The position numbers were made by a program, and so were the translations under genes. A stretch of 55,185 nt of DNA from positions 1 to 55,185 of IMG/VR virus record IMGVR_UViG_3300031673_004168. One strand, 5' to 3'. Shown here in pieces: positions 13,926 to 22,500 of the stretch (its first letter is position 1; each line of letters begins with the position of its first letter). This stretch comes from a virus. The notes under the pieces were generated by a model. That model had not been told where the DNA came from. It made no database searches and saw only the letters and a program-made list of their open reading frames with translations.

Positions 13926-15302
13926 ATGCGTAAGAAATTAAATTATGCAGAAAAGGATAAGAAAGAATTAAAGAATGATACCGTTCACATAACATTCAGC
14001 ATGACAAAGAAAAACATTAAAGATGTGGAAACCGAAGAAGTTGATGATGGTCTTTTACTTAAAGATATACCAGTATTTAAGGCTGGAACGCATAGGGGTA
14101 CAGAATACACGGAAAAATATATTGATAACGTATTGATAAACCAGTTTGACGTTAAAGAGAATGTTCCAATACAAGCCGACCATTCCGAAAGCTATGTAGA
14201 CACTTTAGGATATGTTAAAAAACTTGTACGGAAAGGAACCATGCTTTATGCCGATATGTTTCTATTAGATGACAACGCTATTAGCCGATGGAAACGTGGT
14301 CTTATGAAGAAATGGTCAGTAGGAATGTATTGGGACGGAAGAGGTCTAAGAGAAATATCTGCCGTAGCGTTCCCTTATATTAAGGAAGCTTCAGTGCTTT
14401 CCGAGACCGTAGACTCAAAAAATATAAATCTTGATGCTGAAAACTTAACGGAAGATATTGTTGGAAAAAATGGAACTATAAAATATGACAAAGAAAATGA
14501 AGTTTATTTTTTAGACATCAGCGGTAAAGAAAAAGTTTCCGTTTGGACAGAAGAATATATAAACTCACTTCCTGACTCGGCTTTCGCACTTGTTAAAGAA
14601 ACAGTCAAAGACAAGGCACGAGACAGAGCATTGCCCTACAAAGATAAAGAAGGAAACATTGATAAAGATAACGCTAAAAACTCGTTATCACAAATCAACG
14701 AGATGAAAGATTTTTCATCTGAACAAATGGCGAAAGCTAAAATTACTTTAAACTATGCCATAGAAGGCAATAATAAAGTTAATAAGGAAGAAGGAGATAA
14801 TGATATGGACGAAGTAAAATTGAATGAACTTGCTGACTTGAAAGCAAAAGAGATGTTGAAGGAAGCTTCAGAAAATGAAGAGAAGCTTAACGAACAGATT
14901 AAAGAGAAAGACGCTAAACTCGCGGAAGCTGTACAGGAAAAAGAAAAGTTGGAAAAACAGCTCGACTTATCTGAAGTTAGAGAAACCGTAACCAAACTTA
15001 AAGAAGACGGCAAAATAACACCTGCCGAAGAAGCGAGTGTAGTAGATTTCATGACAGGTCTTTCTAAAGAACAGAGAGTAAAGTATGCCGAAATGCTTAA
15101 AAAGACTGATTCTAAAGTTAATTTAGAGGAAAGTGGAACACAGCATTCTAAAAAAGACGAGAAAGACGAGTTCAAAATGGATTTCGACGAAATGGAAGCT
15201 GATGAGATTGAAAAAGTAGTCGGAAAATACGCAGAGAAAGAAGGTATTCCTGTAGATGATGCCCGTGACGTACTCTACGAGAAGAACACTGCGAAAAAAT
15301 AA
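13926..15302 (+). CDS. Prohead protease with scaffold domain
   Basis: 458 residues from the ATG at 13926. The front 170 residues fit a serine protease of the prohead-maturation type: ADHSES (His, about 81) and KKWSVGMYW (Ser, about 133), then ISAVAFPYIKEASV. The last 165 residues are highly charged and helical (KEKDAKLAEAVQEKEKLEKQ), as in scaffolds, and a strong internal start at 14805 would make that part alone. The protease would trim scaffold and capsid proteins. The catalytic assignment is by pattern, not proof. Confidence 0.72.
   Translation: MRKKLNYAEKDKKELKNDTVHITFSMTKKNIKDVETEEVDDGLLLKDIPVFKAGTHRGTEYTEKYIDNVLINQFDVKENVPIQADHSESYVDTLGYVKKLVRKGTMLYADMFLLDDNAISRWKRGLMKKWSVGMYWDGRGLREISAVAFPYIKEASVLSETVDSKNINLDAENLTEDIVGKNGTIKYDKENEVYFLDISGKEKVSVWTEEYINSLPDSAFALVKETVKDKARDRALPYKDKEGNIDKDNAKNSLSQINEMKDFSSEQMAKAKITLNYAIEGNNKVNKEEGDNDMDEVKLNELADLKAKEMLKEASENEEKLNEQIKEKDAKLAEAVQEKEKLEKQLDLSEVRETVTKLKEDGKITPAEEASVVDFMTGLSKEQRVKYAEMLKKTDSKVNLEESGTQHSKKDEKDEFKMDFDEMEADEIEKVVGKYAEKEGIPVDDARDVLYEKNTAKK
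14805..15302 (+). CDS. Nested scaffold protein (internal start)
   Basis: AAGAAGGAGATAATGAT precedes an in-frame ATG at 14805, giving a 165-residue coiled-coil scaffold identical to the end of the protease. Lambda (C/Nu3) and Mu (I/Z) use the same nested plan. The ribosome site is among the strongest in the window, too good to expect by chance inside a gene. Confidence 0.65.
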   Translation: MDEVKLNELADLKAKEMLKEASENEEKLNEQIKEKDAKLAEAVQEKEKLEKQLDLSEVRETVTKLKEDGKITPAEEASVVDFMTGLSKEQRVKYAEMLKKTDSKVNLEESGTQHSKKDEKDEFKMDFDEMEADEIEKVVGKYAEKEGIPVDDARDVLYEKNTAKK

Positions 15303-15337
15303 GACAACAGTCTTAAAATACAATTGGGAAACCAATT
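15301..15337 (+). promoter_or_regulatory. Two hairpins before the decoration gene
   Basis: AAGAC-AACA-GTCTT (15301-15314) and AATTGG-GAAA-CCAATT (15322-15337) follow one another in the 60-base gap. Neither has a full T-run. They may protect or separate the very abundant decoration/capsid message from the upstream part. Confidence 0.4.
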
Positions 15338-15362
15338 ATAGATATAAATTGAGGAGAAAAAG

Positions 15363-15794
15363 ATGGCTTTAACAGAAACATATGCCGGAAATATAGTGGT
15401 GGTCGCCAGTCCATTTGAGTTCTCCGCTAAAGCTTCAGGTGCTTTGAACGAAGGCAGAGTTGTACAACTTAACACTGCTGTTACGTTTCTTGAAGAAGGT
15501 ATACCTTGTGTTGAGCAAGCGTCAGCGAACGCCGCTACTCCCATAGGGTACGTTACTGCCGATTGGGAAGCAAATGATGTTTGTGTTGTTTACACAGGCG
15601 GTATTGCAAGACTTGAAGATAGTGGAAGCGGATTATCCGTTGGAGCGAGAGCTATGTGCGACGCTGACGGTAAAATAAAAACATACGCATCAGGAACTGC
15701 TGGTGCAATAGTAGGTGTTGCAATGGAAACTATTACTGCTTCGACTTTTGGTCAGGTATTAGTTAATATTTCGCACAACACTGATGTCGCATAA
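15363..15794 (+). CDS. Capsid decoration protein
   Basis: 143 residues between protease and capsid genes. The beta-rich pattern SAKASGALNEGRVVQLN, PIGYVTADWEANDVCVVYTG and GVAMETITAS fits the DUF2190/lambda gpD-like stabilising proteins that sit on capsid trimers. Strong GAGGAG ribosome site. Confidence 0.78.
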   Translation: MALTETYAGNIVVVASPFEFSAKASGALNEGRVVQLNTAVTFLEEGIPCVEQASANAATPIGYVTADWEANDVCVVYTGGIARLEDSGSGLSVGARAMCDADGKIKTYASGTAGAIVGVAMETITASTFGQVLVNISHNTDVA

Positions 15795-15810
15795 AGGATG
15801 GTGATATAAA

Positions 15811-16758
15811 ATGATTAGTTATGAAATTCAAGCTGACCTGCATCCAAAGAAACTAACTGGTATCGCCATCAAGAAAACACAGGGGATGCTTTTTGCTCCT
15901 GATTTTCTTCCTGAACGCTTGTACCCCGAATGGTCTGGTTACTACAAATCATACGGTGATATAGCGTTTGGACAGTTGGCTCCAGAAGTTGGTGAAGGCG
16001 GATTAGATAGGCTCTTAAATACTAACTATACGGAAAGTTCTTTCACGATGAAAGAATATCGTATAGGAGGTAGGCTTTCAGAAAGAGCTATAAAGTTCTT
16101 GATGAACAAGAATTCCAAAGTTGCGGTTGCCTCTGGTAGACAGCTTGTAACTGACGAAATCGAGTTCTTAGCCGAAACGTTAGCACTTCGAGAAGAGTAC
16201 ACCATTCTCAATGCGTTAACAAGCAATGCTCCGTCAGGGAACAAAGTTACAGCTTCCTTTGATTGGAGTGGAACTCAATCAACACCGTTATCAGACTTAC
16301 GTAATGCTTGTAAGAATATTCTTGCCAACCAGCATACGCAAGGCGATACGCTTATTATAAGTCCTGATACGGAACTTAACTTGATGAACCACGCAGATAT
16401 TAAGGATATATACAAATATTCTGGTAATACTACGAATCTAACCGCAAAGATTGCGGAAGGAAGAAGTAGAGCTATCCCGAATGTAGCAGGATTAGATGTA
16501 TATGTTTCTGCGGCTGTTAAAACAGCCAATACTGCGGCGGGTCTTCTGTCAGGTGCGACCGAAACAGCTCTTGTAGGCGATGATTATGCTATCGTTTGTA
16601 AGAGAGGTACAAGTCTCGGTTACACTTACGTAGCGGAACCGCTTGAAGTTAGGCGTTGGGCTGAAGAAGAGAGACGTTCTGTGCGAGTACAATTGTTCAA
16701 GACGTTCATTCCTGTAGTATTTAGGGTGAATCAGATTGCTACGATTGTGTCTGTATAG
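15811..16758 (+). CDS. Major capsid protein
   Basis: 315 residues, the expected size and place for a HK97-fold capsid protein of the group with Mu-type portals. It has long helical KEYRIGGRLSERAIKFLMNK- and FLAETLALREEYTIL-like segments, then TLIISPDTELNLM and the final RVQLFKTFIPVVF strand. No long delta domain is visible; scaffolding is by the nested protein encoded upstream. A hairpin follows the stop. Confidence 0.82.
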   Translation: MISYEIQADLHPKKLTGIAIKKTQGMLFAPDFLPERLYPEWSGYYKSYGDIAFGQLAPEVGEGGLDRLLNTNYTESSFTMKEYRIGGRLSERAIKFLMNKNSKVAVASGRQLVTDEIEFLAETLALREEYTILNALTSNAPSGNKVTASFDWSGTQSTPLSDLRNACKNILANQHTQGDTLIISPDTELNLMNHADIKDIYKYSGNTTNLTAKIAEGRSRAIPNVAGLDVYVSAAVKTANTAAGLLSGATETALVGDDYAIVCKRGTSLGYTYVAEPLEVRRWAEEERRSVRVQLFKTFIPVVFRVNQIATIVSV

Positions 16759-16773
16759 TACGTAAATAAATCA

Positions 16774-16812
16774 GTGTGGGGAGTGATGGTTTGTAACCGT
16801 TGCTTCCCACAC
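16774..16812 (+). terminator. Stem-loop after the capsid gene
   Basis: GTGTGGGGA (16774-16782) pairs with TTCCCACAC (16804-16812), one G-U pair included. An inner GGTT-TGT-AACC hairpin fits the loop. No T-run follows, so partial termination or message protection is more likely than full termination. Confidence 0.55.
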
Positions 16813-16831
16813 AAACTAAAAGGAGTAAAAA

Positions 16832-17068
16832 ATGGCTCAAGTAGACCCAAGAAATCTTAGCGTTGTAGAACTAAAGTCTTTGATTTTAGACGAACAGGAC
16901 AAATCGGAACTTGCTGGGAGGAACGCACAAATTTTAAGAGCGGAACTTCAAGGCAGAACAAAAGTAACGAACATGGTAGAAAAAGCCGAGGAAGTTAACG
17001 GCGTAGAAGAAAAACCAGTTGACCCAGAAAAGCCAGTAGAACCCATATCAGAAGAACCCAAACAATAA
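16832..17068 (+). CDS. Small head-region protein (78 aa)
   Basis: AAAAGGAG precedes the ATG. Residues 1-45 are helical (LSVVELKSLILDEQDKSELA); the end is Pro/Glu/Lys-rich (EKPVDPEKPVEPISEEP). The position after the capsid gene fits a head completion or accessory protein, but no family is recognised. Confidence 0.6.
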   Translation: MAQVDPRNLSVVELKSLILDEQDKSELAGRNAQILRAELQGRTKVTNMVEKAEEVNGVEEKPVDPEKPVEPISEEPKQ

Positions 17069-17078
17069 GGATTAGTCT

Positions 17079-17648
17079 ATGAGGTGTCCGCATGATGGTA
17101 GCACGCTTTACAAATTAGGCATAAGCTTATGTTGCAAAAGGTGTGAATACAAAATAATCCAGCCAAACAAAAAATGGGTTCCTGAACTTCATTGGAAAAA
17201 AAGTTTTCCCGCAGATTACGCTTGGAGTTTGTTCGACACCACAAACGCTACAATCTCTGGTGATACCGCAACAATTTCAATAGGCGAAACTCAAGCTATT
17301 TTAATAAGCCCTCAATTTACGAATTTGACACGTTCAAATACGCAGTTGAGGGATTTTACTAAAATAAAGATAGACAAAACAACTGGTTCTTTAAATGACG
17401 GTAAAATATCTCTTTCTGCATCGAACGACGGTGGCACAGTTTGGACACGCATTAAAGATAATGGGCATATCTACGAACTTAACTATGGCAATGAATGTGC
17501 TTGCGGTGGCACAAAACAATCCAAATACAACGATTTAAGGGTACGAATAATACTTAAACGCCCATCAATTTCGGACACCTCACCATCAATTTCTCTATTC
17601 AATATTTCATACAATCACATTCCAGATGACGGTAGGAGGGTTTATTAG
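17079..17648 (+). CDS. Zinc-ribbon plus beta-sandwich protein
   Basis: 189 residues. The front has a ribbon CPHD...CCKRC (about 3-23), and an extra CACGG pair lies near residue 145. The middle (SGDTATISIGETQAILISP, KISLSASNDGGTVWTRIKDN) looks like a beta sandwich as in virion surface or carbohydrate-binding modules. Probably a virion accessory protein near the fibre genes. It shares one base with the next gene. Confidence 0.55.
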   Translation: MRCPHDGSTLYKLGISLCCKRCEYKIIQPNKKWVPELHWKKSFPADYAWSLFDTTNATISGDTATISIGETQAILISPQFTNLTRSNTQLRDFTKIKIDKTTGSLNDGKISLSASNDGGTVWTRIKDNGHIYELNYGNECACGGTKQSKYNDLRVRIILKRPSISDTSPSISLFNISYNHIPDDGRRVY

Positions 17649-17962
17649 TGAAAGGCAAATTCAAACAAACAGTATTTTACGGAGCGGACAATAAAAAAAT
17701 AACACCAGAAGGTCTGGAAGAAAAAGAACTCACAGAGATAGTTGAGAACTCTTATTTCTTTGGGCAGTTTATGGCTTACTACATGGTGTTGTTATTAGTA
17801 AAAAAGATAGGCGTTGAACAGGCACTCAAGTTTGCGGATAAAAAGTTTCAGGATATAGGATTTGCGAATGAAGAATTTATAATTCAAGCCGAAAAAGCAG
17901 AAAAAAATGTGAAACAGTACTATACAGATACTATGGAAGGGAAAACATCTAAGATAAAATAA
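17648..17962 (+). CDS. Helical protein of unknown function (104 aa)
   Basis: GTG start overlapping the preceding TAG by one base, after GGAGGGTTTATTA. The middle has a hydrophobic helix (YFFGQFMAYYMVLLLVKKIG); the rest is charged and helical. It could associate with a membrane or be a buried virion helix. Family not recognised. Confidence 0.55.
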   Translation: MKGKFKQTVFYGADNKKITPEGLEEKELTEIVENSYFFGQFMAYYMVLLLVKKIGVEQALKFADKKFQDIGFANEEFIIQAEKAEKNVKQYYTDTMEGKTSKIK

Positions 17963-17972
17963 GGGGCATTCA

Positions 17973-18266
17973 ATGGTTGATGAAAAAGGCAATAGGGTAA
18001 CAATAGAATGGTTTAGGTTAATAACACCTGTTTTGGTTACTGTTAGTATCTTTCTTTTGGGAAGTATAAATTTCAAAGTAAACAGTATTGACACAAAACT
18101 ATTCCAGCATTTGACCAACCATGAACTTCATTATCCACGTTCACTTATAGTAAGTGACGCAGTTTTTAAAGAACATAATAGAGTTAGCGAAGAACGATAT
18201 AAAAACATGGAAAAGAATTTAGACAAGTTTGAATTAAGGATTTTACGGGCGATAGAAAATAAATAG
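17973..18266 (+). CDS. Membrane-anchored coiled-coil protein, holin-like
   Basis: 97 residues with one transmembrane segment (LITPVLVTVSIFLLGSINF, about 16-34) and a long charged helix after it. This topology occurs in some holins and spanins, and in phage proteins that anchor to the inner membrane. A second holin candidate lies at 49096. The stop is followed at once by a three-way-junction RNA element. Confidence 0.5.
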   Translation: MVDEKGNRVTIEWFRLITPVLVTVSIFLLGSINFKVNSIDTKLFQHLTNHELHYPRSLIVSDAVFKEHNRVSEERYKNMEKNLDKFELRILRAIENK

Positions 18267-18332
18267 CGTCCCCAGACGTGTGTCGTGCCCACACACGATA
18301 CCTTTGCGATAGCGAAAGGTTTTCTGGGGACG
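18267..18332 (+). ncRNA. Three-way-junction RNA element (66 nt)
   Basis: CGTCCCCAGA (18267-18276) pairs perfectly with TCTGGGGACG (18323-18332). Inside are CGTGTGT/ACACACG (18277-18283, 18291-18297, 7-base loop) and ACCTTTGC/GC(g)AAAGGT (18300-18307, 18312-18320, GATA loop, one bulged G). The element begins right after one stop codon and ends 17 bases before the next ATG. No T-run follows, so it is not a simple terminator. It could be a message-stability or processing element, or an unusual attenuator. Confidence 0.7.
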
Positions 18333-18348
18333 GTAAATCGGGAGAGTT

Positions 18349-18795
18349 ATGGAAAACATAGAAATGCTTCAGAAAGAATTGGATTCAAAGCAAGCGGAAG
18401 AAACAAAACTGGTTAACGAAATAAAAGAATCCGAACGAACTCTATTGAACAGCAACAAATCTTTAAAAGAATATCAAAACATACAAGACAAGATAAACAA
18501 TGTAACTTTGTCGAATCAAAGAAGCAGAGAACTTTTAAAGTCCATCAAAGGCAAAATAGAAAACGTAGACAATCTGATAGGCACAGATACATTTAAAAGT
18601 TTAAACGAAAAACTTGAAGGGTTACATGCTGAATCTGGCAAGATTAAAGTGAAAATAGATGAAACCAATTATGAACTTACGATAAAATCTCAAGAACAGC
18701 GTAAAATACACGAAATGAAACGCAAGATAGAAGAACAGGAAAAGCGTAATTCTGGATTGAAAGAAAAACTCAATTCACTCAAAGCGAATAAATAA
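18349..18795 (+). CDS. Coiled-coil protein (148 aa)
   Basis: Start after GGGAGAG. Almost the whole chain is a charged helix with heptad spacing (EMLQKELDSKQAEETKLVNE, KIDETNYELTIKSQEQRKIH). It probably forms a rod or clamps another virion part. The three-way-junction element ends just before its ribosome site, so its translation may be affected by that fold. Confidence 0.6.
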   Translation: MENIEMLQKELDSKQAEETKLVNEIKESERTLLNSNKSLKEYQNIQDKINNVTLSNQRSRELLKSIKGKIENVDNLIGTDTFKSLNEKLEGLHAESGKIKVKIDETNYELTIKSQEQRKIHEMKRKIEEQEKRNSGLKEKLNSLKANK

Positions 18796-18804
18796 GGATA
18801 CAAA

Positions 18805-19125
18805 ATGTCAACAATCACACCTGATATAACAAGACTTTTATATACAATAGCTGTAGCCAGTGGTAGTGGCGGAACTGCGTTACCATCAGATATGGCAAAC
18901 GAAATATTACAGATTATAGTTGTTCCACCTTTATCTACAGACACGTATAAAGTTTACATGAGAGATACATTAGACAGTATAGAAACTTTCAGGAGAGATG
19001 ATGAAATTGTAGGAACTTTTAACGAGATATTTGCACCAGTTATACCTATATGCGGTAAATATGAATTTTATATTACAAACGCCTCAAGTGATGGCAACTA
19101 CAAATTGAGGATAATATACAGATGA
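18805..19125 (+). CDS. Small beta-rich virion protein (106 aa)
   Basis: The protein starts MSTITPDITRLLYTIAVASG, then a Gly-rich turn and strand-rich end (GKYEFYITNASSDGNYKLRI). Located among fibre-associated genes and overlapping the next by four bases, so a fibre or tail accessory is likely. Family not recognised. Confidence 0.5.
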   Translation: MSTITPDITRLLYTIAVASGSGGTALPSDMANEILQIIVVPPLSTDTYKVYMRDTLDSIETFRRDDEIVGTFNEIFAPVIPICGKYEFYITNASSDGNYKLRIIYR

Positions 19126-19538
19126 GCGAAGCAGGGGTAAACAAAACTTTTAATTATGAATGGGACGATACCTTAAAGAAGTGGATTAAACAAGTATCAT
19201 CTTCAACGGGTACAACTCAAGTAAACATTGAAAATGTTACTCCAGTAAATGGTAGGTTGCCGGTAGATACAGAACTTACAATATCAGGTGATGTAATAGT
19301 TGATAGAGTAAATATACAGAGTATTCCTTTAACAGAAGTATATCCAAGTGGCACATACGCACAACTTTTAACTTCTGATGATTTAGTTACTACAATCCAA
19401 TACCATGAAAGCGATGCTATTTTTGGAAGCAACTCTACGATAAGTGGAATAACGTATAGTTCTGTTACTTTAGGCACGACAGCATACGAAACTTTTGCAA
19501 GTGGTACAAATACATTGGTTATTACAAGGGGATTATAA
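19122..19538 (+). CDS. Fibre-associated protein (138 aa)
   Basis: Beta-rich, Ser/Thr-rich chain (TLGTTAYETFASGTNTLVIT at the end) of the type found at the front of phage fibres. It ends just before the ATG of the long fibre. It may be a fibre adaptor or neck-whisker part; no specific signature. Confidence 0.5.
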   Translation: MSEAGVNKTFNYEWDDTLKKWIKQVSSSTGTTQVNIENVTPVNGRLPVDTELTISGDVIVDRVNIQSIPLTEVYPSGTYAQLLTSDDLVTTIQYHESDAIFGSNSTISGITYSSVTLGTTAYETFASGTNTLVITRGL

Positions 19539-22500
19539 ATGATTTCAGAACATCTTAAAGAACATGAAATCTTAGGTATAAAAGGAAACACCGATTCACG
19601 CTACGTCAACATCTCCGGAGATACAATGACCGGACCGCTTATTGTTCAGGGAGCTATAACTGGCACATCTCTAACAGACGGCACAGCAACACTATCTTCT
19701 GGCAACCTAACCGGCATGGGAAACATCACAGGCGATGATGTAGATTTATCACTTGGCACAGGCAATATAACCACATCAGGTTTAGCGACCGTAGACGACA
19801 TACTTCTCCCAAATGGCGGAACAGTAGGCACCGCAACCTACAAATGGCTCTTTGACGAGACTAATGGGGATATAACGGCTACCGGCAACGTCGGCATAGG
19901 GACGACGAGTCCTGAATATATACTTGATATAAATGGTGGGACTAATGACAATGATTCTACAATTAGAATAGGTAATTCTGATGATACTACGATACTTTGG
20001 ATAGCTGGAACAAGGGGGGCTTATGGATATAATAGAAGTGCTAATTTATTTACATTACAGGCAGGTGTTGGGAAAAGTTTAACTTTTAACACTGGTGCAT
20101 CTACATTTGGAAATAATGAAAGAATGAGAATAACAAGTGACGGCAACGTCGGCATAGGCGAGACAGACCCCGAAACCCTAACCGAATGGAGTTCTACAGT
20201 TCCATACCTAACGCTACACAATACCACAGAGGAGGACACAGATTACGGCAGGGAAAGCCGAATCATCGCAAAAGGCGAGCAAAGTGGGACAGAAGAAACC
20301 ACTCTCGGCTATCTTGAATTTGCCCACGACGGGACTGGAGATGACCAGAAAGGCATATTCACGCTTGCTTTGAACGACGGCACAGACGGAGACACGCCGA
20401 CAGCAGTGATGACGGTAGATAGTGCGGGCAACGTCGGCATAGGTACGACGGCGCCTGGGGCGAATTTAGAAGTGGGCGGTAGCGCAAATGAGAAGTTGAG
20501 GTTAGTTGATACAAATAGTGATGGAAATCCATTTTTAAGTTTTTACCAATCAACTGCTGAGAGGGCTAGGATACAGTATTTAGACAGTGGAGACCAAATG
20601 TATTTTTATAGTCAAAAGAAATTTTCATTTCGTCCGCAGAATGTAGAAGCAATGGTAATTGATGATGGCGGCAACGTCGGCATAGGCGATACGAGCCCAT
20701 CCACGCTAACCGAATGGAGTTCCACAGTTCCTTACTTAACTCTGCACAACACCACCGAGGAAGATACCGACTACGGCAGGGAAAGCAGAATCATCGCAAA
20801 AGGCGAGCAAAGTGGGACAGAAGAAACCACTCTCGGCTATCTTGAATTTGCCCACGACGGGACTGGAGATGATGAAAAAGGTATATTCACACTTAAACTG
20901 AACGACGGCACGGACGGAGATACACCAACAAGCGTGGTAACGGTAGACAGTGCGGGCAACGTCGGCATCGGGACGACGGGACCGGGGGCACCATTGCATA
21001 TAAATTCAACAAGCGGAGAGAGTATAGCCCTTCTCATTTTAGAATCGGATGTATCAGGGGGGGGATATAATGAAATTCAATCAAAGGTTGTCGGGGGATT
21101 AAATTTTGGCGGCATACGTTTTTATGCAGAATCAGGTGCCTATGATTCTTCTATAAGATTTGTTACTCAAACGGCTAGTGATAGCCTAACAGAACAGATG
21201 GTTATTCAACATGACGGCAACGTCGGCATAGGCGTAACCGACCCAGACACTAAACTTGAAATTCTAAACGGCGGAACTCAGGCTAAACTATCATATGACG
21301 CTACAAACTACATCACATTAGCCACTCAATCTGACGGTGATTTGACCATTGATAGTAATAAGACGAGTTATGTTTTGGATTTGGGCGATGGCACAATCGA
21401 AACTACTGGAGCTGATTGGGTAAAGGACACTCATATAGATTGGGGAACTGGAGCAAATCAAGTCAGTGCGGCAGATGTTCCGGTAACAATTCTAAGCGGG
21501 GCTACTTACGACGATATTCAGAATTTTATTGACACAACACAATCAGCAGGAATAATATCTGGCGGTGAGGTTACGGTAAATTCTCCCGAAGATGGCATGG
21601 TCGACGTAGCCGCTGGAACAGGAATGATTCGTTCAGCCGATACAACTACAAGTCCGCTTTTATTCTTCGATTGGGATGCTACGGAAAATGTGGAATTAAC
21701 CGATAATGTTTTAAATTATATCATAATGAATTATCACGCCACTACTCCATTCGTTTCAGTAATAACTTCTCTTGAGGATTATGATAAAAACACTCAAATA
21801 CCCATTGATATAGTGTTTCGTAAGGGCGATGAAGTAGAAATAGACGGAAGTGCTGGTATGTTTCTGCCTAACTATAAACAGAATATGTGGCATAGGTTGA
21901 TACATCGAGGGATAGAACAGATAAATGGTACAGCTCTTGTTGCTGAAAGCGGGACAAGGTACCTGACCATAACGGAAGGTATTTATTATTATTGGGTAGA
22001 ATCTGTTGTTGACGCAATAGACACAACGGGAGCAGGAAGATTTAAACCAGTATATCGTGACGGAGGGACGGGTTGGACTTACGGTGCCGAGGCACAACAA
22101 TTTTCCAATATTCTCTATGATGACGGAGATGGAACACCTGGCGATATTGGAGTAGCGAAATATGCCACATACTACGTTTACCAGTGTCTTGAGGGAGATA
22201 TGTATATCCAATATGGTCAAGGACAGAATAACACACTCACGATAGCACAGAATGAAGATATACCGTCACCTCCAAATTATCTCGATAAGTGGGCTACGTT
22301 AAGGGCTAAAATAATAATCCTAAATGGTGCAACAAACGCTACATCAATAAGCAACTATTCATCAACCGCATTTACTTCATACGCCGCTGGAGTGCATAGC
22401 GAATTGACTGGGTTAGCATGGACTTCTTCGGGGCATACAGGTACAGCAACAAGATTAGCAGGGTTTGAAGGTGCAGGTGCGGCATCAGAATACACTATGA

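Noticed and set aside
19884-21232. CRISPR array from regularly repeated 17-mers
   Set aside because: Repeats are in-frame parts of a fibre gene with unequal spacing and similar, not unique, spacers.
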